Origin: Tistrella mobilis KA081020-065
GTDB taxonomy: Bacteria > Pseudomonadota > Alphaproteobacteria > Tistrellales > Tistrellaceae
Length of the DNA stretch: 64,000 nucleotides
Direction: 5' to 3'
Assembly (NCBI RefSeq): GCF_000264455.2
Contig: NC_017956.1
Location: forward strand, 310,001-374,000
The position numbers and the translations under genes are program-made. How positions within the stretch are numbered: the stretch's first letter is position 1; every line of letters begins with the position of its first letter. Below are positions 20,189 to 28,889 of this stretch, piece by piece. Under the pieces are notes generated by a model. The model made no database searches and had not been told where the DNA came from. It saw only the letters and a list, made by a program, of their open reading frames with translations.

Positions 20189-20683
20189 TCAGTCCGGGTC
20201 GGGCTGGCCGACATAGATCACCACCGCCAGGATCGTGATGTAGAACCGGAAAGCCGGTGCCTGGCCGTTCCAGGTAGATGATTGCCACATGGCGAACCAC
20301 TCGCCGCCGATCACCATGAAGCCCACGAACCAGACCAGAAAGCCCATGGCGGCGCCGAAATGGACCATTCGCTTGGCGCGGCCGAATTCTCCGGCCGTGC
20401 CGTTGACCCGGCGCAGCATGGCGATGCCGCCCACGGCGAACAGGGCCGCGGTGATGCCTTCGCCGGCGATGATCGCCCAGTAGCCGATATGCCAGAAGAT
20501 CGGATCGGTGATCGCCCGCCACATCAGCGCATTGCCGGGGAAGGTGTCGTCCATCGCCAGAACGTGAGACACGAAGGCGAAATTCGATCCGTAGTCGGTC
20601 AGATTGTTGAAGGTGACGAGGAAGGCGAAGGCCGAGAGGCCAAGCACCATCACGATCTTGGCCACACGCGACGCAGCAGGCAT
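20189..20683 (-). CDS. DUF2165 family small integral membrane protein
   Basis: This 164-residue protein has four predicted membrane helices: about residues 8-26, 65-87, 108-130 and 145-160. The segments FAFLVTFNNLTDYGSNFAFVSHVLAMD, GNALMWRAITDP and WFVGFMVIGGEWFAMWQSS are diagnostic of DUF2165. Its function is unknown. A ribosome-binding site (GGGAG) precedes the ATG. It seems to be transcribed alone. Confidence 0.85.
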   Translation of the reverse strand: MPAASRVAKIVMVLGLSAFAFLVTFNNLTDYGSNFAFVSHVLAMDDTFPGNALMWRAITDPIFWHIGYWAIIAGEGITAALFAVGGIAMLRRVNGTAGEFGRAKRMVHFGAAMGFLVWFVGFMVIGGEWFAMWQSSTWNGQAPAFRFYITILAVVIYVGQPDPD

Positions 20684-20768
20684 GAACGCTCGCTCCCTGG
20701 GACCGGGCGGTTTGCCCCCGGTCCGGACACTCCTGACCGGAGGTCCCTGTCCCGGAACGGGGTCCGCC

Positions 20769-20837
20769 TCACATCATTATGCAACTGGCCATCATGCCCA
20801 GAAGCAGCACCAAGGTGAAGATGATCAGATGGGGCAC
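20769..20837 (-). CDS. Possible 22-residue hydrophobic peptide
   Basis: A GTG at 20837 opens a short frame reading PHLIIFTLVLLLGMMASC and ending in IMM before TGA at 20769. This would make a single membrane helix. The same frame is open upstream and encodes a duplicated HKKPAP unit from an 18-bp tandem repeat at 20847-20882, so the true protein may begin further upstream at a non-ATG codon; it would then be a basic N-tail plus one helix. There is no clear ribosome-binding site. The hydrophobic pattern is the only support. Confidence 0.3.
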   Translation of the reverse strand: MPHLIIFTLVLLLGMMASCIMM

Positions 20838-20846
20838 GCGTGCGGC

Positions 20847-20882
20847 TTTCTTGTGGGGCGCCGGTTTCTTGTGAGGCGCCGG
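20847..20882. repeat. 18-bp tandem repeat (two copies, one mismatch)
   Basis: TTTCTTGTGGGGCGCCGG is followed directly by TTTCTTGTGAGGCGCCGG. The 18-bp unit keeps reading frame and, on the minus strand, encodes CCGGCGCC(T/C)CACAAGAAA, i.e. PAPHKK twice. Confidence 0.75.
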
Positions 20883-20907
20883 CCGGGCGGTTCGGGCGGC
20901 GAGAAGG

Positions 20908-22662
20908 TCAGGCGGCGAGCAGGCGGAAGCGGTCGACGTCGACCAGCCCCATATCGGTGATCTTCAGATGCGGGATCACCGGCAGCGGCAGGAAGGCGAG
21001 CTGCAGGAAGGGTTCGGCCAGGCGGCAGCCGATGGCGCGGGCGGCCGCACGCAGCGCCACCAGCCGGTCGCGGACATGGTCGGCGCCGGCATCGCTCATC
21101 AGCCCGGCGACCGGCAGGGCAAGATCGGCCAGAACCCGGCCATCGCGCACCACCACGAAACCGCCGCCCATGGCGATCAGCCGGTTGACCGCCACCGCCA
21201 TGTCGGCATCGCCCGCCCCCACCACACAGATATTATGGCTGTCATGGCCGACGGAGGATGCGATGGCGCCGTCGGGGAAGCCGAAGCCGGTGACGAAGCC
21301 GCGGCCGACATTGCGGTTGGTACCGTGGCGGGCGAGCACCGCGACCTTGAGCAGGTCGCGCGACGGATCCGCCCGCCGCTCGCCGCCCGCATAGGGCAGC
21401 GCCATGGTCAGGTGATCGGTGATCAGGCTGCCCGGGCGGATGCCGATCACCGGCGCCCCCGGCCCCTGGGCAGGCACCCGGAAGATGTCGGGGGTGACCG
21501 GCGGCAGCCGGACCGAGCCGAAGCCCACCGGCGCCGGCATGGCGCCATGATCGAAGATCCCGTCTTCCACCACCCGGCCGTTGCGGATGACGGTTGCGAC
21601 CGCGCAATGCTCCAGGTCGTCGAGCACGACGATATCGGCCCGCCTGCCCGGCGCGACCAGCCCCCGGTCCTTGAGCCCGAAGCCCTGGGCGGCCGACCAG
21701 GTGGCGGCGCGGTAGACGGCGCCTGTCGGTGCGCCTGCCTTGATCGCCGCCCGGATCAGATGATCGAGATGGCCCTCCTCGGCGATGTCGAGCGGGTTGC
21801 GGTCGTCGGTGCAGAAGGCGAAGAAGGGGGAGTTGCGCCAGTCGAGCAGCGGTGCCAGCGCGGCCACGTCCTTCGAGACGCTGCCGTCGCGGATCAGCAC
21901 CTGCATGCCCTTGCCGATCTTCTCCAGCGCCTCGGCACGGTTGGTGCATTCGTGGCAGTTGCGGATGCCGCAGGCGAGATAGGCATCGAGGTCGCGCCCC
22001 GAGAGCAGAGGAGCATGACCGTCGATATGGGTGCCGTCGAAGGCGGCCAGCTTGTCCAGCACCTCGTCGTCCAGATGCAGAACGCCCGGCACATTCATGA
22101 ACTCGGCAAGCCCGATCACCGAGGGGTGGTCGCGGAAGGCGACCAGATCATCGGCGCTCAGCCGGGCGCCCGAGGTCTCGAGCCCCGTCGCCGGCACGCA
22201 GGAGGAAAGCTGCACTCTGAGGTCCAGGGCCGTGTGCAGGCTGGCATCCAGGAAGTAGCGCAACCCCTCGGTGCCGAGCACATTGCAGATCTCGTGAGGG
22301 TCCGAGATGGCGGTGGTGGTGCCGCGGGCCAGTGCCAGCCGGTCGAATTCGGCCGGTGTCACCAGCGTGCTTTCGACATGGACATGAGTGTCGATGAAGC
22401 CCGGCACGATCACCCGGTTGCGGGCGTCGACCTCGCGTCGGCCGCGATAGCCGGGGCCGACGCCGACGATCATGTCGCCGGCGACGGCGACGTCGGCCAC
22501 CTCCAGCGCACCGGTCGCAAGGTTCAGCACCCGACCGCCGCGGATCACCAGATCGGCTGCCTCGCGACCGAGGGCCTGATCGATCCGGCGCTTCAGGACG
22601 GCCTTGGTGTGATCGCGGGTGGCGTGGGAGGCCCCGGTCTCGCGGGGGGTGGCGCTGGCCAT
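20908..22662 (-). CDS. ade: Adenine deaminase
   Basis: Adenine deaminase converts adenine to hypoxanthine and ammonia for purine salvage. The 584-residue amidohydrolase has the metal-binding [39 protein letters not shown] with [10 protein letters not shown], and the C-terminal domain hallmark [12 protein letters not shown]. Length fits the family (about 570-600). The start at ATG 22662 has GGAGG 8 bp upstream; an in-frame upstream ATG would add a stretch without homology. It is separate from the following pgeF gene by 118 bp but may share a transcript. Confidence 0.95.
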   Translation of the reverse strand: MASATPRETGASHATRDHTKAVLKRRIDQALGREAADLVIRGGRVLNLATGALEVADVAVAGDMIVGVGPGYRGRREVDARNRVIVPGFIDTHVHVESTLVTPAEFDRLALARGTTTAISDPHEICNVLGTEGLRYFLDASLHTALDLRVQLSSCVPATGLETSGARLSADDLVAFRDHPSVIGLAEFMNVPGVLHLDDEVLDKLAAFDGTHIDGHAPLLSGRDLDAYLACGIRNCHECTNRAEALEKIGKGMQVLIRDGSVSKDVAALAPLLDWRNSPFFAFCTDDRNPLDIAEEGHLDHLIRAAIKAGAPTGAVYRAATWSAAQGFGLKDRGLVAPGRRADIVVLDDLEHCAVATVIRNGRVVEDGIFDHGAMPAPVGFGSVRLPPVTPDIFRVPAQGPGAPVIGIRPGSLITDHLTMALPYAGGERRADPSRDLLKVAVLARHGTNRNVGRGFVTGFGFPDGAIASSVGHDSHNICVVGAGDADMAVAVNRLIAMGGGFVVVRDGRVLADLALPVAGLMSDAGADHVRDRLVALRAAARAIGCRLAEPFLQLAFLPLPVIPHLKITDMGLVDVDRFRLLAA

Positions 22663-22780
22663 CGGCTTTGCCTCCGGATGCGTGCAGGATCCCTGCGACC
22701 GCATGAAAGAGCCGCGCGGGGTTCGGTGGAATCTGGTGTGGCGGGGCAGGGGCTGCAAGCGTCAGTGCGTCGCGTGCGGC

Positions 22781-23599
22781 TCAATCGAGCAGCACGATCG
22801 CCGAGACCTGGCGGCCGTAATCCGCCTCTCCCCGGTGGGTGGTACGACGATAGGAGAACAGGGTGTCGATGGCACCATAGGTGTCGGTACCGATGGCGTC
22901 CGCCGTGATCCGGTTCCGCCTCAGCCGGGTGAGCAGATAGCCGGGCAGATCGAAATGCAGCCGGTCGTCGCGTCCCGGGCTGAAGAAGCCGGCCGCGGCC
23001 GGATCGGCGGCCATGGCGGCGTCGCGCAGTTCCGGCCCCACCTCGTAGCTCGGGCCGGCGATGCAGGGGCCGATCACGGCGCGGATGCGGCTGCGGCTGG
23101 CGCCCAGCGCCTCCATGGCCTCGATGGTCGCGTCGGTGGCGCCGCCGACCGCGCCCTTCCAGCCGGCATGGGTGGCGCCGATCACCCGGGCTTCGGCGTC
23201 GGCGAACAGCACCGGCGCACAATCGGCGGCAAGCGCGCCGAGGACGATGCCCGGCAGCCGGGTGACCATGCCGTCGGCATGGGGGCGGCCTTCGGCACCG
23301 CGATCGGCTTCGGGATAAAGCGCCAGCCCGTCTTCGTCGACCGTGATCACCCGGCGGCCATGGACCTGGTGGTTGGTCAGCAGGTGCCGGGGTGCGGGCG
23401 TCAGCGCGGCAGCCACGCGGCGGCGGTTCTCCGCGACGGCGGCCGGGTCGTCGGCGCTGCCCGGGCCGCAGTTCAGGCTGGTGTAGAGGCCGGTGGAGAC
23501 GCCGCCCTGCCGGCCGAAAAAGCCGTGGGCGATGCCGGGCAGGTCGAGCAGATCGTGGCGGTCATGGGGCGGCCGGTCATGCATGAGGGACTGGGGCAT
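22781..23599 (-). CDS. pgeF: Peptidoglycan editing factor PgeF (YfiH/LACC1 family)
   Basis: This 272-residue copper/zinc-type protein belongs to the YfiH family, active on purine nucleosides and implicated in removing mis-incorporated muropeptide residues. The catalytic His and Cys segments are visible: NHQVHG (about residue 80), ADCAPVLF and THAGWKGAVGG, then GPCI. The start at 23599 has GAGGAGG 7 bp upstream. It lies 23 bp downstream of the MidA-like gene, so lgt, the methyltransferase gene and pgeF probably form one operon, a conserved alphaproteobacterial arrangement. Confidence 0.92.
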   Translation of the reverse strand: MPQSLMHDRPPHDRHDLLDLPGIAHGFFGRQGGVSTGLYTSLNCGPGSADDPAAVAENRRRVAAALTPAPRHLLTNHQVHGRRVITVDEDGLALYPEADRGAEGRPHADGMVTRLPGIVLGALAADCAPVLFADAEARVIGATHAGWKGAVGGATDATIEAMEALGASRSRIRAVIGPCIAGPSYEVGPELRDAAMAADPAAAGFFSPGRDDRLHFDLPGYLLTRLRRNRITADAIGTDTYGAIDTLFSYRRTTHRGEADYGRQVSAIVLLD

Positions 23600-23622
23600 C
23601 AGGTTGCCTCCTCGCGGGGGGC

Positions 23623-24801
23623 TTAAAGATCGGCGTCGAAGCCGGGCACCGGTGCGAAGCCGGGCGGTGCCGGCCGGCCGGGTGGCGTCAGGGCCAGCAC
23701 CTTGAACAGGCGCCCCATCTCTTCCGGGGCCGTCAGGCGCTTCAGGGCGGTGGCGATCTGGGCGCGCTCGCCGCCGTTACGGGCACCGCGGGCCAGGCGT
23801 TCGGCACGGGCACCGATGCCGAGCCGGCCCAGAAAGCTGCCCTGATCGACGGGGCCATGGGCCAGGGCGCCGCCGGCGGCCGCGGCCGCGGCCAGACGCT
23901 CGAAATCGACATGAACGGTCAGGTCGGCGCGCCCCGGTTCTTCCAGCGGGTCGGCATGGGCATGCGCCTTCACTGCCTGGAAGGTGTCGCCGGGGGCACT
24001 GATGCCATGGCCGTAATCGACGATCAGTGCCGCACCGCCGAGCGCGGCAAGCCGGGTGCCGATGGTGCCGGCGATCGAAATCGATGCCGGCTGGACCTCG
24101 GCGATCGCTCCGGCCGGGATCTCGGCCAGCGAGGCCCGGGCGATGCGCGGGGTCAGCAGGGCTGCGGCCGGGCTTGGATCCGGCGACAGGCCATAGCGGA
24201 ACCGTCCCGGGCGGTCGGGATCGAGGTCGATCATCCGTTCCGACCACAGGCCGTCGGGGCGCCGGACCAGCTGGCGGACCGGCAGGGCATCGAAGAACTC
24301 GTTGGCGATCAGCAGCAGCGGCCGGTCATCGGGCAGGCCGTCGACCGTATCGTGCCAGACTGGCGGCCGGGAGAGGCCGGCATCGGCGACCGCCTGGGCC
24401 TGGGCCTCACGCAGGCGCGGGCTCTGTTCCACGAAATGCAGCGACACCCGATCCAGAAGCCCCGGCATCATCTTCATCGCCCGAAGCGCGTCGGCCATCA
24501 GCGTGCCGCGGCCGGGGCCGAGTTCGGCGAGCGTGACCGCCGGCGGCTGGCCGGCTTCATCCCAGGCGACCGCCAGCCACAGCCCGACCAGTTCACCGAA
24601 CATCTGGCTGATCTCGGGGGCCGTGACGAAGTCGCCATCTGCCCCGAAGGGCTCGCGGGTCGTGTAATAGCCGTGCTGCGGATGGCCGAGCACCAGGCCC
24701 ATATAGGTGCCGAGGGTCATCGGCCCATCGACGGCGATGCGTCCGGCGATGATCCGGCCGAGCGGGGTATCCGCAGGGGGGAGGGGGGTGGCGTCGGTCA
24801 T
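23623..24801 (-). CDS. MidA/NDUFAF7-type SAM-dependent methyltransferase
   Basis: This 392-residue protein matches the DUF185 (Methyltransf_28) family, whose mitochondrial member NDUFAF7 dimethylates an arginine of complex I subunit NDUFS2. The N-terminus has the signature GYYTTREPFGADGDFVTAPEISQMFGELVG, and the SAM motif LAELGPGRGTLMADALRA follows at about residue 100. NEFFDALPVRQL and LIVDYGHG are further family motifs. Its ATG overlaps the lgt stop by four bases, so it is translationally coupled to lgt. The complex I target is inferred by family. Confidence 0.9.
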   Translation of the reverse strand: MTDATPLPPADTPLGRIIAGRIAVDGPMTLGTYMGLVLGHPQHGYYTTREPFGADGDFVTAPEISQMFGELVGLWLAVAWDEAGQPPAVTLAELGPGRGTLMADALRAMKMMPGLLDRVSLHFVEQSPRLREAQAQAVADAGLSRPPVWHDTVDGLPDDRPLLLIANEFFDALPVRQLVRRPDGLWSERMIDLDPDRPGRFRYGLSPDPSPAAALLTPRIARASLAEIPAGAIAEVQPASISIAGTIGTRLAALGGAALIVDYGHGISAPGDTFQAVKAHAHADPLEEPGRADLTVHVDFERLAAAAAAGGALAHGPVDQGSFLGRLGIGARAERLARGARNGGERAQIATALKRLTAPEEMGRLFKVLALTPPGRPAPPGFAPVPGFDADL

Positions 24802-25616
24802 TCGCGGCCCGGTCCGGTCGCGGCGTCGGTCCGGCCGCGGGCGCGGAGCACCAGATAGACGCCGATCAGGAACATGGGCAGGGACAGCAGCTGTCCCATG
24901 GTGAGGCCCGCCGCCAGAAAGCCTAGGAAGGCATCGGGCATGCGGAACAGCTCGGCGATCGACCGGGTGATGGCATAGCCCATCAGGAAATAGCCGGCCA
25001 GCAGGCCCGGGCGGGCCCAGGTTTCCCGGCGGCGGGCAATGAACCACAGCACGACGAACAGCAGCAGGCCTTCAAGCAGCGCTTCGTAGATCTGGCTCGG
25101 ATGGCGGGGTTCCGGACCGGCCATGGGGAAGATCATGCCCCAGGGCACATCGGTGGGGCGCCCCCAGAGTTCGCCATTGATGAAGTTGGCGATCCGGCCG
25201 AAGAACAGGCCGATCGGCGCGGCCGCGGCCACCAGATCGCCCACGGTCAGCGGATTGACGCCCTTGGTCCGGGCGAACAGGGCCAGCGAGACGGCCACGC
25301 CCAGAAGCCCGCCATGGAAGGACATTCCGCCCTTCCACACCATGGGGATCTCCAGCAGATGCTGGGCATAATAGTCCGGGCGATAGAACAGCACGTACCC
25401 GAACCGGCCGCCCAGGATGACGCCGAAGGCGACCCAGACCAGCAGGTCGTCGATCGACCGTTCGTCCAGGCCCAGGGCGTGGCGCCGGGTCAGGCCCACA
25501 ACATAGCGCCAGCCGATCAGCAGACCCGCGATATAGGCCAGGGCGTACCAGCGAATGGCGATCGGGCCGATGGCAATCGCAACCGGATCGATGTCGGGGA
25601 AGGTCAGGCCGGTCAT
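24798..25616 (-). CDS. lgt: Prolipoprotein diacylglyceryl transferase
   Basis: Lgt attaches diacylglycerol from phosphatidylglycerol to the lipobox cysteine of prolipoproteins at the inner membrane. The 272-residue protein has about seven membrane helices, the conserved SFHGGLLG with the essential His, and the Lgt signature GRIANFINGELWGRPTD, followed by RHPSQIYEALLEG. The start at 25616 places the typical DPVAIAIGPIAIRWYALAY near the N-terminus. It is the first gene of the lgt-midA-pgeF run. Confidence 0.96.
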   Translation of the reverse strand: MTGLTFPDIDPVAIAIGPIAIRWYALAYIAGLLIGWRYVVGLTRRHALGLDERSIDDLLVWVAFGVILGGRFGYVLFYRPDYYAQHLLEIPMVWKGGMSFHGGLLGVAVSLALFARTKGVNPLTVGDLVAAAAPIGLFFGRIANFINGELWGRPTDVPWGMIFPMAGPEPRHPSQIYEALLEGLLLFVVLWFIARRRETWARPGLLAGYFLMGYAITRSIAELFRMPDAFLGFLAAGLTMGQLLSLPMFLIGVYLVLRARGRTDAATGPGRE

Positions 25617-25983
25617 CGGCAGCGGGCCTCGCGGAGGTTCGGGATCGGGTGTCGGCGGCAGTCTAAGGGGGGCGCCCCTGCCGCTCAAGCAGTGCCGCCC
25701 GAGAGTGTGTCACGCGGGTGGTGACATCTTCGAGACCCGACGATAACTGCAGGCCGGGCATGTGAATGTGATACTGTTAACGAAGCGGTGACCATGTTAT
25801 GGATCCGCAAGGTCCGAACCACGTGCGTCGCCCGTTCTGTCGGGTGTCGCCGGAAGGCGCGGACCCTCAGTCCTGCAAGCCAATGTACACGTCCTCCAGG
25901 TCCGTGTCCGCCGGCCGGGCCGTCCGGGCGCAAGCCCGGTTTCCGGTCCTGTCTTCGGCCACCGGCCGTCCGGGAGATCGCCG
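25617..25983. other. Divergent intergenic region between lgt and ubiK
   Basis: It contains an AT-richer core near 25760-25800 with a GTTAAC palindrome (25788-25793) where divergent promoters could lie. A 69-residue open frame from 25795 is arginine/cysteine-rich with no homology I recognise, and I do not call it. No other structure was seen. Confidence 0.4.
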
Positions 25984-26340
25984 ATGCAGAGCAATAACCC
26001 CTTCTTCGACGACATGGCCCGTGTCGCCAGCGGTGCCATGAGCGGCTTTGCCGGTCTGCGCCAGGAAATGGACCAGCTGGTCCGCTCACGTGTTGAGCGG
26101 ATGCTGGCCGAGATGGGCGCCGTGACCCGCGAAGAGGCGGATGCGTTGCGGGCACTCGCCGAAGGCCAGGCCGAGCGGATCACGGCACTCGAGGCGCGGA
26201 TTGCGGCGCTGGAAGCGGCGGCGGGCCCGGTCGCCGATGCCCCCAAGGCAGATGCCCCTCAGGCCCATGCTCCCCAGGCCCATGCTCCCCAGGCCGATGC
26301 TCCCCAGGCTGACGCCCCGGACGAACGGTCGGCCTCTTGA
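25984..26340 (+). CDS. ubiK: Accessory factor UbiK family protein
   Basis: UbiK (YqiC/BMFP family) is a small coiled-coil factor that helps ubiquinone biosynthesis and associates with membranes. The 118-residue protein starts with QSNNPFFDDMARVASGAMSG, has the amphipathic RQEMDQLVRSRVERMLAEMG segment and a coiled coil at about residues 48-80 (REEADALRALAE...ALEARIAALEA). Beyond the usual ~85-residue core, a repeat tail of PQAHA/PQADA units (15-bp tandem repeats, about 26252-26312) is added. The start is ATG 25984 with GGGAG upstream. Its stop overlaps a possible TTG start of the next gene. Confidence 0.88.
   Translation: MQSNNPFFDDMARVASGAMSGFAGLRQEMDQLVRSRVERMLAEMGAVTREEADALRALAEGQAERITALEARIAALEAAAGPVADAPKADAPQAHAPQAHAPQADAPQADAPDERSAS
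26248..26312 (+). repeat. 15-bp tandem repeat array inside ubiK
   Basis: Four to five near-identical 15-bp units of the type CAGGCC(C/G)ATGCTCCC encode PQAHAPQAHA-like repeats at the UbiK C-terminus. The unit length preserves frame, so copy number can vary without frameshift. Confidence 0.8.
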
Positions 26341-26345
26341 CCGCG

Positions 26346-27263
26346 ATGCCCGGTACCGGACTGGTGCCGGCCCGCTCCGGCATGGCCGCCGCCGCCCTCT
26401 GGGTGGGGGTGCTGGCGGTGTCGACCGGGGCGATTTTCGCGCGTCTGGCGGATGCGCCGGCCCTGGTGATCGCCACCGGCCGTCTCGCCATCGCCAGCCT
26501 GCTGATCCTGCCGCTGATGGGCATGCGTCATCGCAGTGCGATCCGCACGCTCGGCCGGCGCCATCTGCTGATTGCGGTGGTGTCGGGCGCCTTTCTGGCG
26601 CTGCATTTCGCGACCTGGATCAGCTCGCTCTCCTATACCTCCATCGCCAACTCGGTGTTGCTGGTCAACACGGTGCCGATCTGGACCGCCCTCGGTGGTC
26701 TCGTCCTCGGCATCGACCGTCTGGACCGGCGGGGCTGGCTGGCGGTGGGGCTTGCCGTCATCGGAACCGTCATCGTCTCGGCGCCGTCTGCCGATCTGAC
26801 CGGCGACGGGCTTCTCGGCAACGTCCTGGCGCTGGTCGGCGGGGCGGCGATGGCGGCCTATCTGCTGTGCGGACGTGCCCTCAGGGCCAGGCTCGATCTC
26901 GTGCCTTATGTGATGCTGGCCTATGGTGTGGCGGCCGTGATCCTCCTTTCGGTCACGCTCGCAGCCGGCCTGCCTCTTCTGGGACACGGGACGGCCACAT
27001 ATCTGGCCCTTGTGGGAATGGCGCTTATCCCCCAACTAATTGGTCACAGCACCTATAACTGGTCGCTGAAGGCCCTGCCGGCGACGGCGGTGTCGATCTC
27101 TCTCATGGGGGAGGCGGTGTTCGCCAGCCTGTGGGGATGGCTTCTCTTTCACGAGAGCCTGCCACCCGCGACGCTCGGCGGTGGAGTTCTGGTTCTGGCC
27201 GGCATCGTATTGGCCCAGACCCGCCTCGACCGAACACGGCGCGCGCAGGACGGTGGCGCCTGA
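26346..27263 (+). CDS. DMT superfamily transporter (EamA domain)
   Basis: This roughly 305-residue protein has ten predicted membrane helices forming two EamA repeats. The first repeat carries GAIFARLADAPALVIATGRLA and LHFATWISSLSYTSIANSVLLVNTVPIWTAL. The second ends with YNWSLKALPATAVSISLMGEAVFASLWGWLLFHE, the classic DMT signature before the last helix. It probably exports or imports a small metabolite; the substrate is unknown. The ATG at 26346 is used; a TTG at 26337 overlapping the ubiK stop would add three residues and would give tight coupling. Confidence 0.88.
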   Translation: MPGTGLVPARSGMAAAALWVGVLAVSTGAIFARLADAPALVIATGRLAIASLLILPLMGMRHRSAIRTLGRRHLLIAVVSGAFLALHFATWISSLSYTSIANSVLLVNTVPIWTALGGLVLGIDRLDRRGWLAVGLAVIGTVIVSAPSADLTGDGLLGNVLALVGGAAMAAYLLCGRALRARLDLVPYVMLAYGVAAVILLSVTLAAGLPLLGHGTATYLALVGMALIPQLIGHSTYNWSLKALPATAVSISLMGEAVFASLWGWLLFHESLPPATLGGGVLVLAGIVLAQTRLDRTRRAQDGGA

Positions 27264-27413
27264 GGGAAGGATCCGGTCACCGGATTTCTGCCCGAGGGAT
27301 TTCCACCCAGCCTGCGCCTGTCATGCGCGACGGTCCGGATCCCGGATACCTGCGCAGCTCTGCCTCCTTATTGACACTTGTTCCCGCCGGGTCTCGGACC
27401 CACGATCGAGCAC

Positions 27414-28223
27414 ATGGACGACGATCTCATCTGGAAAGCGCTCTCGGACCCAAGCCGCAGGCGCATCATCGAACTTCTTCACGCGCAGCCCCGCCGCACC
27501 GGCGATCTGGCCGCCTGCTTCGACGTGACCCGTTTCGCGGTCATGAAGCACCTCGACCTTCTGGTCGAGGCAGGTCTGGTCACGGTGGAACGGCGCGGCC
27601 GCGAACGCTGGAACCGGCTGGCGCTCGAGCGCCTCACGCCGACCGTCGCCGGCTGGCTTGCCCAGTTCGCGGTGGGGGCCGAAGCCGAACAGGGCAATCT
27701 GCCCGGTGCGGTCGAGGCCATGGCGATCGAGGCGGCCGTCGAGATCGACCTGCCCCGTCGGCGCGCCTATCAGCTTTTCGTCGAACAGGCGGAAAACTGG
27801 TGGCCGCGTGAGGGCGAGGGGCGGGTCCGCCTGGAAGCCGCAACCGGCGGCTGGCTCTATCTCGACCGCGGTCCCGGCCGGCCCCAGATGATCTGGGCCG
27901 TGATCGGCGATGCCCGGGCGCCGGCGGCGATCGAACTGATCGGTGCCTGCGGCCAGAAGGGCGTCGAAAGCGCCCGGACCCGCCTCGTCTTCGAAAAGGC
28001 GGGCAAGGGGCGGACCGTGGTCCATCTGCGCACCGATGCCCTGGTGACGCTGGATCAGGCGGGGCGAGAGCGCTATCGCGCGTTCTGGCGCCGTCTGCTG
28101 ACCGACGCCTATGCGAGCTATGCCGATACACAGGCAGGCCCGGCGGAAGCGGACCTCGATCTCGAGGACGACGACGCCCATGGCGAGCCGCAGAGCGCCT
28201 GGGTGGCCGGCGCCATCCGCTGA
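27414..28223 (+). CDS. ArsR-type HTH / SRPBCC fusion protein
   Basis: This 269-residue protein joins an N-terminal ArsR-like winged helix (about residues 1-90: IWKALSDPSRRRIIELLHA, then VTRFAVMKHLDLLVEAGLVTVERRGRERW) to a C-terminal SRPBCC/AHSA1-like ligand-binding barrel (about 105-240) that begins near EAAVEIDLPRRRAYQLFVEQ. The second half suggests regulation by a hydrophobic or lipid-like ligand bound in the same chain. An acidic tail (LDLEDDD) follows. No target gene is obvious: the upstream gene is a co-directional transporter and the downstream gene is rpmB. Its length fits known ArsR-SRPBCC proteins. Confidence 0.8.
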   Translation: MDDDLIWKALSDPSRRRIIELLHAQPRRTGDLAACFDVTRFAVMKHLDLLVEAGLVTVERRGRERWNRLALERLTPTVAGWLAQFAVGAEAEQGNLPGAVEAMAIEAAVEIDLPRRRAYQLFVEQAENWWPREGEGRVRLEAATGGWLYLDRGPGRPQMIWAVIGDARAPAAIELIGACGQKGVESARTRLVFEKAGKGRTVVHLRTDALVTLDQAGRERYRAFWRRLLTDAYASYADTQAGPAEADLDLEDDDAHGEPQSAWVAGAIR

Positions 28224-28251
28224 CGCTTGAGCGTCGTCCGCACTTGGCTCT

Positions 28252-28294
28252 AACCCCCGGCGGGCCGGACCATCATCCGGCACCGTCGGGGGTT
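28252..28294 (+). terminator. Hairpin downstream of the ArsR-SRPBCC gene
   Basis: An imperfect stem with outer arms AACCCCCG / CGGGGGTT and an inner CCGGA / TCCGG lies 28 bp after the stop codon. There is no real T-run after it, so intrinsic termination is plausible but weak. Confidence 0.45.
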
Positions 28295-28367
28295 CGTGTG
28301 TCTGCACGGAAGGCCGCCGGCCCGGTCGCGGGATTCTCCCCGCCGGCCCTAAATCGCTGATTTTTCC

Positions 28368-28396
28368 TTGACGATCGGGGCCGGCTCGCCTAAAGA
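28368..28396 (+). promoter_or_regulatory. Sigma-70 promoter of rpmB
   Basis: TTGACG (28368-28373) and TAAAGA (28391-28396) are separated by exactly 17 bp, about 105 bp upstream of rpmB, preceded by a T-rich stretch. This is the best promoter match near this gene. Confidence 0.7.
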
Positions 28397-28502
28397 CACG
28401 GTCTCCGAAAGGTGCCCGGCCCGGGTGCCGCCATCGACGACGCCGGCGCGGCGCATCGTCCGAAGGTTTCAACAAGCGTCCGCCCGCTGAAGGTTTCCAA
28501 AC

Positions 28503-28814
28503 ATGGCCCGTCGTTGCGAGCTTACCGGTAAGCGTTACATGGCAGGCAACAATGTCAGCCATGCCCACAACAAGTCCCGTCGCCGCTTCAATCCGAACGT
28601 CCAGGACACCGGCATCTATTCCGACGTGCTGGGCCGTCTGGTCCGCCTGAAGGTTGCCGTGTCGACCCTGCGTTCGATCGAGCGTCGTGGTGGCCTCGAT
28701 GCCTTCCTCGCCGGTGCCCGTGAGGTCGAGCTCTCGCCCGACGCCCGCCGGCTGAAGAAGCTGATCGTCGAGAAGCGTGCCGCTCGCGCTGCGGAGTTCG
28801 CCGCCGCCGAGTGA
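28503..28814 (+). CDS. rpmB: 50S ribosomal protein L28
   Basis: This 103-residue protein has the L28 signature at the N-terminus (ARRCELTGKRYMAGNNVSHAHNKSRRRFNPN), then LGRLVRLKVAVSTLRSIERRGGLDAFL. It is the alphaproteobacterial long form with a C-terminal KKLIVEKRAARAAEFAAAE extension. Codon use is noticeably biased toward GTC/CGT/TCC codons expected of highly expressed genes. It has its own promoter and downstream hairpin, so it seems to be monocistronic. Confidence 0.97.
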   Translation: MARRCELTGKRYMAGNNVSHAHNKSRRRFNPNVQDTGIYSDVLGRLVRLKVAVSTLRSIERRGGLDAFLAGAREVELSPDARRLKKLIVEKRAARAAEFAAAE

Positions 28815-28850
28815 CGCCGGAGCCCCATGCGGGTTCCGCCGCTCCAGATC

Positions 28851-28889
28851 CAGAAGGACCCGCGCCGGAGACGGTTGCGGGTCCTTCTG
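28851..28889 (+). terminator. Hairpin after rpmB
   Basis: A perfect 13-bp stem (CAGAAGGACCCGC / GCGGGTCCTTCTG) with a 13-nt loop lies 36 bp downstream of rpmB. The T-run is missing; it may stabilise the 3' end or terminate with help. Confidence 0.6.

Noticed and set aside
25795-25997. 69-residue frame upstream of ubiK
   Set aside because: Arginine- and cysteine-rich, no family, and it overlaps the ubiK start.
26248-26312. CRISPR array
   Set aside because: The repeats are coding tandem units of 15 bp without spacers, inside ubiK.
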